From JBCBKU01 sp038521345 (GTDB taxonomy: Bacteria > Pseudomonadota > Alphaproteobacteria > Rhodobacterales > Rhodobacteraceae), in contig JBCBKU010000041.1 of NCBI GenBank assembly GCA_038521345.1, positions 1 through 9,009 on the forward strand: a stretch of DNA of 9,009 bases. Reading direction: 5' to 3'. Position 1 is the stretch's first letter. Every line of letters begins with the position of its first letter. A program made the position numbers and the translations under genes. Positions 1 to 6,817 of this stretch are shown one piece after another. The notes beneath the pieces were generated by a model. It was not told the DNA's origin. It worked only from the letters and a program-made list of their open reading frames with translations, and made no database searches.

Positions 1-2
1 CG

Positions 3-818
3 CCCGATCAGTTGCCGGTCATTGACAACGCCCCTGGCTACAAAACCGAAGGCGCCGTGACACCGCTTTTCCACGTGGTCTTCTTTGGCACGGGCGAACG
101 CAATCCGAAGGTCACCCCGGAGCTGCGCAAAGCGATGATGCTGGCGGTGGACCGCGACCTCCTGAACGAGGCGCTTTGGGAAGGCAAGGCGGTCGTGCCC
201 TCGACGCACACCTATCCGCAGTATGGCGACTTTTACACTCCCGACATCGTCACGTTCCGCCACGACCTCGAAGAAGCCAAGAAGATCGTCGAGGAGAACA
301 ACCTCGAGGGGACCGAACTCCTGTTCCACACCCACCCGGTCTACTACACCAACGGTGTTCTGGCCGCTCAGGCGATGCAGGAGATGTGGGCCGAGATTGG
401 CATCAACGTCGAGCTGAACGTCGCCGTGGAACGCCCAAGCGCCAGCATCCGCGAGGTCGCCAACTGGTCCAACCCGATGTATTTTGCCGACCCGCACGGG
501 TCTTTCGGCAAGATGTGGGCACCCACCGGCGCGGGCATCAGCCGCGGCTTCTGGGAACCTTCGATCGGCATCGAGGAATACACCAAGCTCTACGACGCCT
601 TCCGCTATGAAACCGACGTGGAAACGCGCAACGCCGCCTTTGCCCGCGTGATGGAAGAGGTCGAGAAAGACGCGCCCTTCTTCATCAAGTACCAGCCCTA
701 TGAAAGCTGGGGCATGCGCGCCGATCTGGATTGGGCCCCGTTCCCTGGTCACATCCCCTATGTGCTGGATTTCCGCGCCGGCATGGTCGGCGACGCCAAG
801 AACGGCATCACCAAATGA
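3..818 (+). CDS. Family 5 ABC transporter substrate-binding protein, C-terminal part (5' end outside window)
   Basis: This is the last 271 residues of a periplasmic solute-binding protein of the peptide/nickel (SBP_bac_5, DppA/OppA-like) family. The reading frame is open from the first complete codon of the window, so the gene starts upstream; the TTG at 12 is not its start, because the residues before it (PDQ) align with the matching part of the next gene. By hand alignment it is about 70% identical to the C-terminal 272 residues of the protein at 872-2452, and both end in the same VLDFRAG...DAKNGITK tail. By analogy with that copy, about 255 N-terminal residues with the signal peptide are missing here. 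No cysteine is present in the visible part. A perfect hairpin follows the stop codon, and the paralogue starts 53 bases on. The role is capture of a solute in the periplasm for the importer whose ATPase lies downstream. The family is confident; the ligand is unknown. Confidence 0.93.
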   Translation, partial: PDQLPVIDNAPGYKTEGAVTPLFHVVFFGTGERNPKVTPELRKAMMLAVDRDLLNEALWEGKAVVPSTHTYPQYGDFYTPDIVTFRHDLEEAKKIVEENNLEGTELLFHTHPVYYTNGVLAAQAMQEMWAEIGINVELNVAVERPSASIREVANWSNPMYFADPHGSFGKMWAPTGAGISRGFWEPSIGIEEYTKLYDAFRYETDVETRNAAFARVMEEVEKDAPFFIKYQPYESWGMRADLDWAPFPGHIPYVLDFRAGMVGDAKNGITK

Positions 819-827
819 TCCATGGCT

Positions 828-850
828 GGGCGTCCTTCGGGACGCCCTTT
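828..850 (+). terminator. Intergenic hairpin with UUCG tetraloop after the first binding-protein gene
   Basis: An 8-bp perfect stem (828-835 paired with 840-847) closes a TTCG loop, giving the very stable cUUCGg tetraloop, and is followed by only three T. It begins 10 bases after the stop codon and ends about 12 bases before the Shine-Dalgarno of the next gene. The short T run makes it a weak terminator at best. In binding-protein operons such hairpins often act as partial terminators or protect the upstream mRNA from 3' exonucleases, raising binding-protein levels over those of the membrane parts; that role is inferred here. Confidence 0.6.
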
Positions 851-871
851 GCCTTTGCCAAGGAGACCACC

Positions 872-2452
872 ATGAAAAAACTGCTGACCACCGCCGCCGC
901 TCTTGTCTTCGCCGCCGGCGCCACCGCCCAAGCCCAGGAGCTCACTGTCGCCGTCGCCAATATGTCGGCCACTCTGGAGCCGGGACGCGATCACTCGAAT
1001 GTGGGATCGCAATTCTACGTCAACACCTTTGAGCCGCTCTTGGGCAAGAACGCCAATATCGGCGAGAACGAATTCCTCCCTGCGCTGGCCACCGAATGGA
1101 CCCTCGTGAGCGACACGGTTGCCGAACTCAAGATCCGCGAGGGCGTGACCTTCCACAATGGCGATCCGATGACCATGGATGACGTGGTCTTCTCGCTCGA
1201 GACGATGATCACCCCGGCCTATGACGGCCGCATCGCCCGGTCGCGCGAGATCTTTGGCAATATCGACCGGGTCGACGTCATCGACGAGACCACGTTGCAG
1301 GTCATTGCCAAGCGCCCCGAACCGCTGATGGAGCTCATCCTGAACTCTCAGAACGGCTTCATTCTGCCCAAGGCCTATCTGATGGGTCTGACAGGCGATC
1401 CCAATCTTGCCGAGGAAGAGGATTTCGTGGCGTTCAGTCTTGCGCCCATCGGCACCGGCCCGTACCGAATCGCCGAATTCGTGCCGGGCGAGCGTCTCAT
1501 CTGGGAACGCTTCGATGGCTACTGGGGCACACCCGCGCCATACGAACGGATCACGGTTCGCAAGATCCCCGAACTGTCCGCCCGCGTGACCGCGCTCGTC
1601 AACAACGAAGTCGATCTTATCACCAACCTGCCGCCCGATCAGCTTGCGGTCGTGGACAACTCGCCCAAGCACAAAACGGTGGGCGGTGTAACCCCGATCT
1701 TCCACCTCGTGTTCTTCGCCGGTGGTCCCGACAACAAGATCATCACACCTGAACTGCGCAAGGCGCTGTCGCTGTCGGTGGATCGCGACCTGCTGAACGA
1801 GGCGCTCTGGCTGGGTAAGGCAGTCGTGCCGCCGACCCACACCTATCCGCAGTATGGCGTCTACTACACGCCCGAGATCCAGACCTTTGAGTATGATCCC
1901 GAGCGCGCCAAGGCGATCGTTGAAGAGAACGGCCTGGAAGGCACCAAAGTCGAGTTCATAACCGATGCCTTCTACTACACCAACGGTCTCCTCGCGGCAC
2001 AAGCGATGCAGGAGATGTGGCGCGAGATCGGCATCGAGATCGAGATCATCGTGACCTCCTCTTGGGAATGCTGGGGCTGCGCCGACAAGATCAGCCCCTG
2101 GTCGAACCCGATGTACTTTGCCGATCCTCATGGCAGCTTTGGTGTCATGTGGTCGCCCGTGGGCGCCGGGATCACCAACGGGTATTGGGAGCCGTTGATC
2201 GGGCTCGACGCCTATACCAAGCTCTACGACGCGTTCCGCTACGAGACCGACCCAGACGCCCGCAATGCGGCCTTTGCCGAGGTGATGGCCGTCGTCAAGG
2301 AAGACTCGCCCTTCCTGCTGAACTACCAGCCCTACGAGAGCTGGGGCATGCGCACTGACCTCGATTGGGCGCCCTTCCCCGGCCACATCCCCTATGTGCT
2401 CGACTTCCGCGCCGGCGCCATCGCCGATGCAAAGAACGGCATCACCAAATAA
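872..2452 (+). CDS. Family 5 ABC transporter substrate-binding protein (peptide/nickel type), second tandem copy
   Basis: A complete 526-residue periplasmic binding protein of the SBP_bac_5 family, of normal length. ATG 872 is chosen because AAGGAG lies 6 bases upstream and because it begins a clear Sec signal peptide: KK, a hydrophobic alanine/leucine stretch, then a likely cut after ATA (residue 19) or AQA (residue 21). There is no lipobox cysteine, so the protein should be soluble in the periplasm. Family hallmarks are NTFEPLL near residue 52, KIREGVTFHNGDPMTMDDVVFS near 90-110, and the IGTGPYRI...WERFDGYWG block near 195-220. The C-terminal half is about 70% identical to the preceding gene. 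One loop, around residues 394-408, differs completely and holds CWGC (C400, C403), the only cysteines I see in the protein. A longer frame reaching back to 731 overlaps the previous gene and lacks a signal peptide. The ligand cannot be told from sequence alone. Confidence 0.95.
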   Translation: MKKLLTTAAALVFAAGATAQAQELTVAVANMSATLEPGRDHSNVGSQFYVNTFEPLLGKNANIGENEFLPALATEWTLVSDTVAELKIREGVTFHNGDPMTMDDVVFSLETMITPAYDGRIARSREIFGNIDRVDVIDETTLQVIAKRPEPLMELILNSQNGFILPKAYLMGLTGDPNLAEEEDFVAFSLAPIGTGPYRIAEFVPGERLIWERFDGYWGTPAPYERITVRKIPELSARVTALVNNEVDLITNLPPDQLAVVDNSPKHKTVGGVTPIFHLVFFAGGPDNKIITPELRKALSLSVDRDLLNEALWLGKAVVPPTHTYPQYGVYYTPEIQTFEYDPERAKAIVEENGLEGTKVEFITDAFYYTNGLLAAQAMQEMWREIGIEIEIIVTSSWECWGCADKISPWSNPMYFADPHGSFGVMWSPVGAGITNGYWEPLIGLDAYTKLYDAFRYETDPDARNAAFAEVMAVVKEDSPFLLNYQPYESWGMRTDLDWAPFPGHIPYVLDFRAGAIADAKNGITK

Positions 2453-2459
2453 GCCTGCG

Positions 2460-2485
2460 GTCGGGGGCCAGATGCGGCCCCCGAC
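2460..2485 (+). terminator. Intergenic hairpin after the second binding-protein gene
   Basis: A perfect 10-bp GC-rich stem (2460-2469 with 2476-2485) around a 6-base loop lies 7 bases after the stop codon of the binding-protein gene. It is followed by ACCCTTTAGG, not a true T tract, so full termination is doubtful. The Shine-Dalgarno AGGAG (2493-2497) of the ATPase gene starts 8 bases after it. The placement fits a partial terminator or mRNA-stabilising stem that lowers expression of the downstream ATPase relative to the binding protein. The sequence is unrelated to the hairpin at 828-850 although the position relative to the gene is the same. Confidence 0.6.
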
Positions 2486-2506
2486 ACCCTTTAGGAGACA
2501 CGCCCC

Positions 2507-4249
2507 ATGACCGATCCAGTTCTTTCCGTTCAAGACCTGCGCGTCGCCTTTGGCGCGGGCGAAACCCGTGTGGAGGCGGTCAAGGGCATCTCCTTTGACC
2601 TCATGCCCGGCGAAACGCTGGCCATCGTGGGAGAATCGGGGTCGGGCAAATCCGTCTCAGCGATGTCGACCATGGCCCTGATCCGTCAGGCCGGCGGCGA
2701 AATCGAAGGCGGCAAGATCATCCATGACGGACGCGTCGACATGGTCGCGGCCACGGAACCCGAGGCACGGGCGATCCGCGGCAACGAGATCGCGATGATC
2801 TTCCAAGAGCCGATGACCTCATTGAACCCGGTCTTCACGGTGGGCGAACAAATCATCGAACCGCTGATCACGCATCTTGGGCTCTCCCAGGCCGAGGCCA
2901 AGTCCCGGGCCCTTGCGGCAATGGACGAGGTGCGGATCCCCGAGCCTCAGCGGCGCTTTAACCAGTACCCCCACGAGCTGTCCGGCGGCATGCGCCAGCG
3001 CGTTATGATCGCGATGGCCTTGGTATGCGAGCCCAAGATCCTCATCGCCGATGAGCCCACCACGGCGCTTGATGTCACGATCCAGGCGCAGATCCTGTGG
3101 CTGATCAAGAAACTGAAGACAGACCACGGCACGGCGATCCTATTCATCACCCACGACCTGGGCGTCGTCGCCCAGATCGCGGACCGCGTTGCAGTGATGC
3201 AGACGGGAAATCTGGTCGAAATCGGCTCGGTCGGGCAGATCTATCGCGCGCCGTCGCACCCTTATACCCAAAAGCTCCTGTCCGCCGTGCCCGTGCTTGG
3301 CACGGCACCGGCGAAACCTGTCCTCGAACCCGCAGATCAGCCCATGCTGGTCCTCGACGAGGTCTCTGTCCGTTACCCAGTGCGCACCGGGTTGTTGCGC
3401 CGCGTGACGGCTGAGGTTCTGGCAGTGGACCGCGTGTCGTTCGAGGTGCCCAAGCGTGCGACGCTCGGTCTCGTCGGCGAGTCGGGCTGCGGCAAGTCCA
3501 CGATATCACGCGCCATAATGGGCTTGGTCGCCCCGAGCGAAGGCCAAATCCGCGTCGATGGCACCGACCTGTCGACACTGACGGACACAGAGCGGTTCGC
3601 CTTCCACAGGAAGACCGGCATTGTCTTCCAAGATCCATTTGCCGCCCTTTCGCCCCGCCGGACCGCCTTCGACCAGATCGCGGAACCGATGGTCATCCAT
3701 AGCTGGGGCAGCCCGGCCAAGATCCGCGAGCGTGTGCGCTGGCTGCTGAACCGCGTGGGCCTTGGGGATCAGCATCTTGGACGCTACCCCCACGAATTCT
3801 CCGGCGGTCAGCGCCAGCGTTTGTGCATCGCACGCGCGTTGGCGCTGGAGCCCGAACTGGTGATCGCCGACGAACCTGTCTCGGCGCTGGATGTGTCGGT
3901 GCAGGCGCAGGTTCTGGAGCTCTTCTCGGAACTCCAGCGCGAACTTGGGCTAACCTACCTCTTCATTTCGCATGACCTCGCGATCGTCGAGCAGGTGAGC
4001 GAGGCTGTGGCCGTCATGTTCATGGGCCGGCTTGTCGAATACGGACCCTCAAAGACGGTCCTGATGAGCCCGGAACACGACTACACCAAGAACCTTCTGT
4101 CCTCGATCCCGGTCCCGGATCCCGCCAAGCCGATGTCGGCGCCGCAGCTTTATGACGAAGGCCGGAAATCCCCCATCGCGCCGCGCGGGACGGTGACCGA
4201 ACCGATCAACATGCACGAGGTCGCGGCGGGGCATTTCGTTGCCGCCTGA
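2507..4249 (+). CDS. Fused two-domain ABC importer ATPase (DppD-DppF type)
   Basis: A 580-residue cytoplasmic ATPase carrying both nucleotide-binding domains of a peptide/nickel-type importer in one chain, as in YejF or GsiA. Domain 1 (about 5-265) has Walker A GESGSGKS at 42-49, Q-loop Q100, signature LSGGM at 158-162, Walker B ILIADEP at 178-184 with catalytic E183, and switch H216. Domain 2 (about 281-540) has Walker A GESGCGKS at 324-331, Q375, signature FSGGQ at 431-435, Walker B LVIADEP at 451-457 with E456, and H489. Both domains end in the oligo_HPY-like segment typical of this family (HPYTQKLL at 251, DYTKNLL at 525). All residues needed for ATP hydrolysis are present in both halves. 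ATG 2507 has AGGAG 9 bases upstream. The gene sits 54 bases after the binding protein, whose transporter it should energise; the matching permeases are not in this window. A 40-residue tail of no evident motif ends the protein. Confidence 0.95.
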   Translation: MTDPVLSVQDLRVAFGAGETRVEAVKGISFDLMPGETLAIVGESGSGKSVSAMSTMALIRQAGGEIEGGKIIHDGRVDMVAATEPEARAIRGNEIAMIFQEPMTSLNPVFTVGEQIIEPLITHLGLSQAEAKSRALAAMDEVRIPEPQRRFNQYPHELSGGMRQRVMIAMALVCEPKILIADEPTTALDVTIQAQILWLIKKLKTDHGTAILFITHDLGVVAQIADRVAVMQTGNLVEIGSVGQIYRAPSHPYTQKLLSAVPVLGTAPAKPVLEPADQPMLVLDEVSVRYPVRTGLLRRVTAEVLAVDRVSFEVPKRATLGLVGESGCGKSTISRAIMGLVAPSEGQIRVDGTDLSTLTDTERFAFHRKTGIVFQDPFAALSPRRTAFDQIAEPMVIHSWGSPAKIRERVRWLLNRVGLGDQHLGRYPHEFSGGQRQRLCIARALALEPELVIADEPVSALDVSVQAQVLELFSELQRELGLTYLFISHDLAIVEQVSEAVAVMFMGRLVEYGPSKTVLMSPEHDYTKNLLSSIPVPDPAKPMSAPQLYDEGRKSPIAPRGTVTEPINMHEVAAGHFVAA

Positions 4250-4287
4250 ACCCCGCACCGCATGCCGCGCGCAAAGGAAAATTCCCA

Positions 4288-5142
4288 ATGACCGATTTCC
4301 GCATGGTGGTGTTGTCGGACACCCATGTCAGCCGAACCCATCCGCTGTTCTTCCACAATTTCGATGTGGCCGTGGACGCAGTCACCGCGCTGAAGCCCGA
4401 TGTGGCCGTTGTCACGGGGGACCTTTCGCTGAACGGTCCCGATGTTCCGGAAGATCTCGACTTCGCGGCCGCGCAATTGAAACGGCTCGGGGCGGTTCAT
4501 ATGGTGCCGGGGAACCACGATGTGGGGTATTCGCCCGCGGCCGAGAGTGCCGAACAGAAGATGACCGAGGCGCGCCGTGAGGCCTATCTTTCACGTGTCG
4601 GCGCGGATTTCTGGCAGGTGGATCGCGGACAGTGGCGGTTCATTGGGCTTAATCCCTTCCTCTTTGAAAGCGGCCTCGCCGCCGAGGCCGAGCAGCGCGC
4701 GATGGTGGTTGACGCACTGACCCATGATGGCCCCGTGGCCGTCTTCACCCATGTTCCGTTCTTCGCCGAACACCCCGACGAGGATGATGTGGACACCTCT
4801 GCCACTGTTACACCCGGGCCGCGCGCAGATTATCTGGGTCTGTTTCGCGCGGCGAATGTGCGCTTTGTCGTGTCCGGCCATCTTCACCGTCAAAAGCAGA
4901 TGAGCGTCGACGGGATCACCCATATCTGGGCCCCCGGCACCGCGTTCATGTCCAGCTCGCATGGCCGCTGGGGCGGTCTGCCCTGGGTCGGGTTCCTCGA
5001 GATCCACTTCTCGGGCGACCGCTTTTCGGTTCGGACGCACGAGCCCGAGGACATGATCAACATGGACCTCCGAAACTGGACCCGAGGCGAGGGCCACCGC
5101 TACTTCCGCGTGATCGAACACCCGTACCGAACCCCGGCCTGA
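4288..5142 (+). CDS. Calcineurin-like metallophosphoesterase (class III phosphodiesterase type)
   Basis: A 284-residue cytoplasmic enzyme with no signal peptide or membrane segment. The five metal-binding blocks of the calcineurin-like superfamily are all present and in order: SDTH (D11, H13), GD (D45), GNHD (N76, H77), TH (H155) and GHLH (H198, H200). It should therefore bind two metal ions and hydrolyse a phosphomonoester or phosphodiester. Its length and the GNHD/GHLH spacing resemble the CpdA/GpdQ-like (class III cyclic nucleotide or glycerophosphodiester phosphodiesterase) group, but the substrate cannot be read from motifs. ATG 4288 follows an AAAGGA Shine-Dalgarno with 9-base spacing and lies 38 bases after the ATPase gene, so co-transcription with the importer is likely. 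One inference is that it processes the imported solute, which would then be a phosphate ester; another is that it is an unrelated passenger of the operon. Confidence 0.9.
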   Translation: MTDFRMVVLSDTHVSRTHPLFFHNFDVAVDAVTALKPDVAVVTGDLSLNGPDVPEDLDFAAAQLKRLGAVHMVPGNHDVGYSPAAESAEQKMTEARREAYLSRVGADFWQVDRGQWRFIGLNPFLFESGLAAEAEQRAMVVDALTHDGPVAVFTHVPFFAEHPDEDDVDTSATVTPGPRADYLGLFRAANVRFVVSGHLHRQKQMSVDGITHIWAPGTAFMSSSHGRWGGLPWVGFLEIHFSGDRFSVRTHEPEDMINMDLRNWTRGEGHRYFRVIEHPYRTPA

Positions 5143-5146
5143 GCGG

Positions 5147-6100
5147 GTGAGCAGACCTAAACTGGGTGGGATCCGAAATCTCTTGGTCGACGGCGCGGCT
5201 GCGGCGGCCCTTGATGCGGACACACGCTACAGGATTGCGGTTGCGCTGATCCTGTGCAGCGGGCTTTCGATGGCGGGCATGATGGTCGTGCTCAAATTCG
5301 GTGCCGATCGCTTGTCGCTTTGGCAGTTGGTCGTGTTCAAGTCGGTATTGCCGGTTCTCATTCTGCTGCCCGCCTTTCGCCTGTCCCGAATCCCGATCCT
5401 GCCGCACGGGCAGTACCGGCTTTATGGTTTGCGGGTCGGTCTGGCCTGCGGGGCCGTCACCTGCTGGATCTACTCGATTGCGCATTTACCGCTGGGGGTG
5501 GCCACCGCGATTGGCTTTTCCAAGGGTCTCTTCGTGCTTTGGCTCGCGACGCTCTTTTTGTCCGAGCGACTTACGCGACTGAAGTTCGCGACCACGCTTC
5601 TTGGTTTCGTCGGTGTGGTGTTCGTGATGGATGTCTCCGGCGGCGGGACGGTGTTCGCCGGGCTTGTGGGCCTGCTGGGCGCGGTGTTTGCGGGCCTTCT
5701 TACCATTGTTATCAAGCGTCTGTCCGCGACCGAACCCACGTTGCGCATGATGTTCTACCCCCAGGCGGGGATGGTGATCCTTTTTACCGTACCCGCCTTT
5801 CTGACATGGCAGCCGATGGACGGACTGACCTTTCTCCTGGCCTGCGGCACAGGGCTATTCGGAATGTTGAGTCAGTGGTGCTTTATCTCGGCCTACCGGC
5901 TGACCGATGTCTCGGCGCTGGCCCCGATTGAATACTCCCGGCTGGTTTTTGCGGTTCTCACCGGGGCCATGGTTTTTGCCGAAGTGCCGTCCGTGATGGA
6001 CACTTTTGGGATGATCCTGATCGTTGTGGCCAGCTATTGTGCCTACCGGTTTGGGCGCAACGCGGCGGCGCGGACCGAGCCGAAGGAAGCTCGTATCTAA
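5147..6100 (+). CDS. EamA/DMT-family transporter
   Basis: A 317-residue inner-membrane protein of the drug/metabolite transporter superfamily. After a 28-residue cytoplasmic N-terminus it shows ten hydrophobic segments at about 30-50, 57-77, 92-110, 115-137, 145-162, 170-188, 203-220, 228-247, 262-278 and 285-302, arranged as two five-helix EamA repeats. The late motif SALAPIEYSRLVFAVLTG...FAEVP (about 256-281) is typical of the second repeat. Members export or import amino acids, metabolites or S-adenosylmethionine; the substrate here is not predictable. The start used is GTG 5147, only 4 bases after the stop of the phosphoesterase gene. It has no strong Shine-Dalgarno, which suggests translational coupling. 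Later in-frame ATGs (from about 5270) would cut into the first membrane helix, so they are poor choices. A likely terminator follows at 6200-6231. Confidence 0.9.
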   Translation: MSRPKLGGIRNLLVDGAAAAALDADTRYRIAVALILCSGLSMAGMMVVLKFGADRLSLWQLVVFKSVLPVLILLPAFRLSRIPILPHGQYRLYGLRVGLACGAVTCWIYSIAHLPLGVATAIGFSKGLFVLWLATLFLSERLTRLKFATTLLGFVGVVFVMDVSGGGTVFAGLVGLLGAVFAGLLTIVIKRLSATEPTLRMMFYPQAGMVILFTVPAFLTWQPMDGLTFLLACGTGLFGMLSQWCFISAYRLTDVSALAPIEYSRLVFAVLTGAMVFAEVPSVMDTFGMILIVVASYCAYRFGRNAAARTEPKEARI

Positions 6101-6316
6101 CTGCGCGCGGGTCTGTGTCGAAGGGAGCGGGGTTGTGTTTGGCAGCGGGCAGCACTTCCCATCATGTGCGCCGCCGCAGGCGCTGAATGGTGTGGTCTGC
6201 TCTCGGCCTAGGGGACCGAGAGTTTCTCTTTGGTAGCCGGTTGAATGGCCTCTGAGAGCGCCTGCGGATTGATCTGTCTCAATGGTCGGATGGGCGCAGG
6301 TTGTTATGCAGCTGCC
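6101..6316 (+). other. Non-coding gap between the two gene clusters
   Basis: No convincing coding sequence fills these 216 bases. The stretch 6245-6316 is open in the frame of the following gene and would add 24 residues to it, but those residues do not look like part of its fold. The gap contains the probable terminator at 6200-6231 and a small GCGCC/GGCGC stem at 6168-6183 of no clear meaning. I searched for sigma-70-like boxes upstream of the flavodoxin-like gene. TTGATC at 6269 has no acceptable -10 at the right spacing, so the promoter of the second cluster is not identified. Confidence 0.6.
6200..6231 (+). terminator. Probable intrinsic terminator after the DMT transporter gene
   Basis: A 7-bp perfect stem, CTCTCGG (6200-6206) with CCGAGAG (6216-6222), encloses a 9-base loop and is followed at once by TTTCTCTTT (6223-6231), six of whose nine bases are T before any purine occurs. 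It lies 100 bases after the DMT stop codon and upstream of the next cluster, so it is well placed to end the importer operon. The loop is slightly long and the stem short, so termination may be partial. Confidence 0.6.
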
Positions 6317-6817
6317 ATGTCACAGATCCTGCCTCTGACGACCATCATCTACTATTCCAAATCCGGGCACTCGAAGCGGGTGGCGGAACGCCTTGGAATC
6401 CGTCTTGGCGTCACGCCATCTGAGATCACGACCAACAGTTACTCTTTGCCCATCCTGGGGTGGATTGCGGCCGGTCGTGACGGAATGCAGGGCAGGGCGG
6501 TTCCTCTTTCAGAACCGCTCGACCTTCCATCGCAAGGGACCATCGTTCTGGTTGGCCCTGTCTGGGCCGGAGGGCCCGCGGCTCCTCTCAACACGGTGAT
6601 CGACGCATTGGCGCCCGGCGAACAGCACGTGGCCGCAGCTCTGACTTGTGGCGACCCCAAGGAACAGACGGGGCCATTGGAGAAGATGGCGCAGCGTTTG
6701 GGGCGGCCGCTGAAGGCTGCGCTTGTCCTGTCAAACAAGGCACAAGACGCTCCCGGAGGAGGGGAGCGGCTCGAGGCATTTGCGACCCAACTCTCAGACC
6801 GAGTGTCCACGCCATGA
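6317..6817 (+). CDS. Small flavodoxin-like protein
   Basis: A 166-residue protein that fits the flavodoxin-like fold. After the first strand (TTIIYYS, 8-14) comes the loop SKSGHS (14-19), which matches the (S/T)x(S/T)Gx(S/T) FMN-phosphate-binding loop, and the helix KRVAERLG. A third-strand and loop block VGPVWAGGPAAPL (79-91) corresponds to the flavodoxin segment that packs against the flavin ring. It is therefore probably an FMN-binding electron carrier or NAD(P)H:quinone-type reductase in the cytoplasm; the redox partner is unknown. ATG 6317 is chosen because it places the first strand at the N-terminus. An upstream ATG at 6245 is possible, but its 24 extra residues, with three cysteines, do not belong to the fold. 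Neither start has a good Shine-Dalgarno. Its stop overlaps the next start by ATGA, tying it to the ABC transporter genes behind it. Confidence 0.78.
   Translation: MSQILPLTTIIYYSKSGHSKRVAERLGIRLGVTPSEITTNSYSLPILGWIAAGRDGMQGRAVPLSEPLDLPSQGTIVLVGPVWAGGPAAPLNTVIDALAPGEQHVAAALTCGDPKEQTGPLEKMAQRLGRPLKAALVLSNKAQDAPGGGERLEAFATQLSDRVSTP

Noticed and set aside
731..871. Upstream extension of the second binding protein to 731
   Set aside because: It would overlap the previous gene by 88 bases and bury the signal peptide; ATG 872 has a good Shine-Dalgarno and starts the signal peptide.
758..2533. Long minus-strand open frame (591 codons) opposite the second binding-protein gene
   Set aside because: It mirrors the plus-strand gene in GC-rich DNA, its product has no recognisable domain, and the plus strand carries a clear signal peptide and family motifs.
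6269..6309. Possible sigma-70 promoter (TTGATC and TTATGC) before the flavodoxin-like gene
   Set aside because: The two boxes are about 29 bases apart and no better -10 lies at 16-18 bases, so no promoter is claimed.
6245..6316. N-terminal extension of the flavodoxin-like protein from ATG 6245
   Set aside because: The extra 24 residues precede the first strand of the fold and show no conserved feature; ATG 6317 is preferred, though not proven.
6646..6813. N-terminal extension of the MacB/LolD-type ATPase
   Set aside because: It runs out of frame through the flavodoxin-like gene and adds nothing conserved; ATG 6814 gives the family's normal length.
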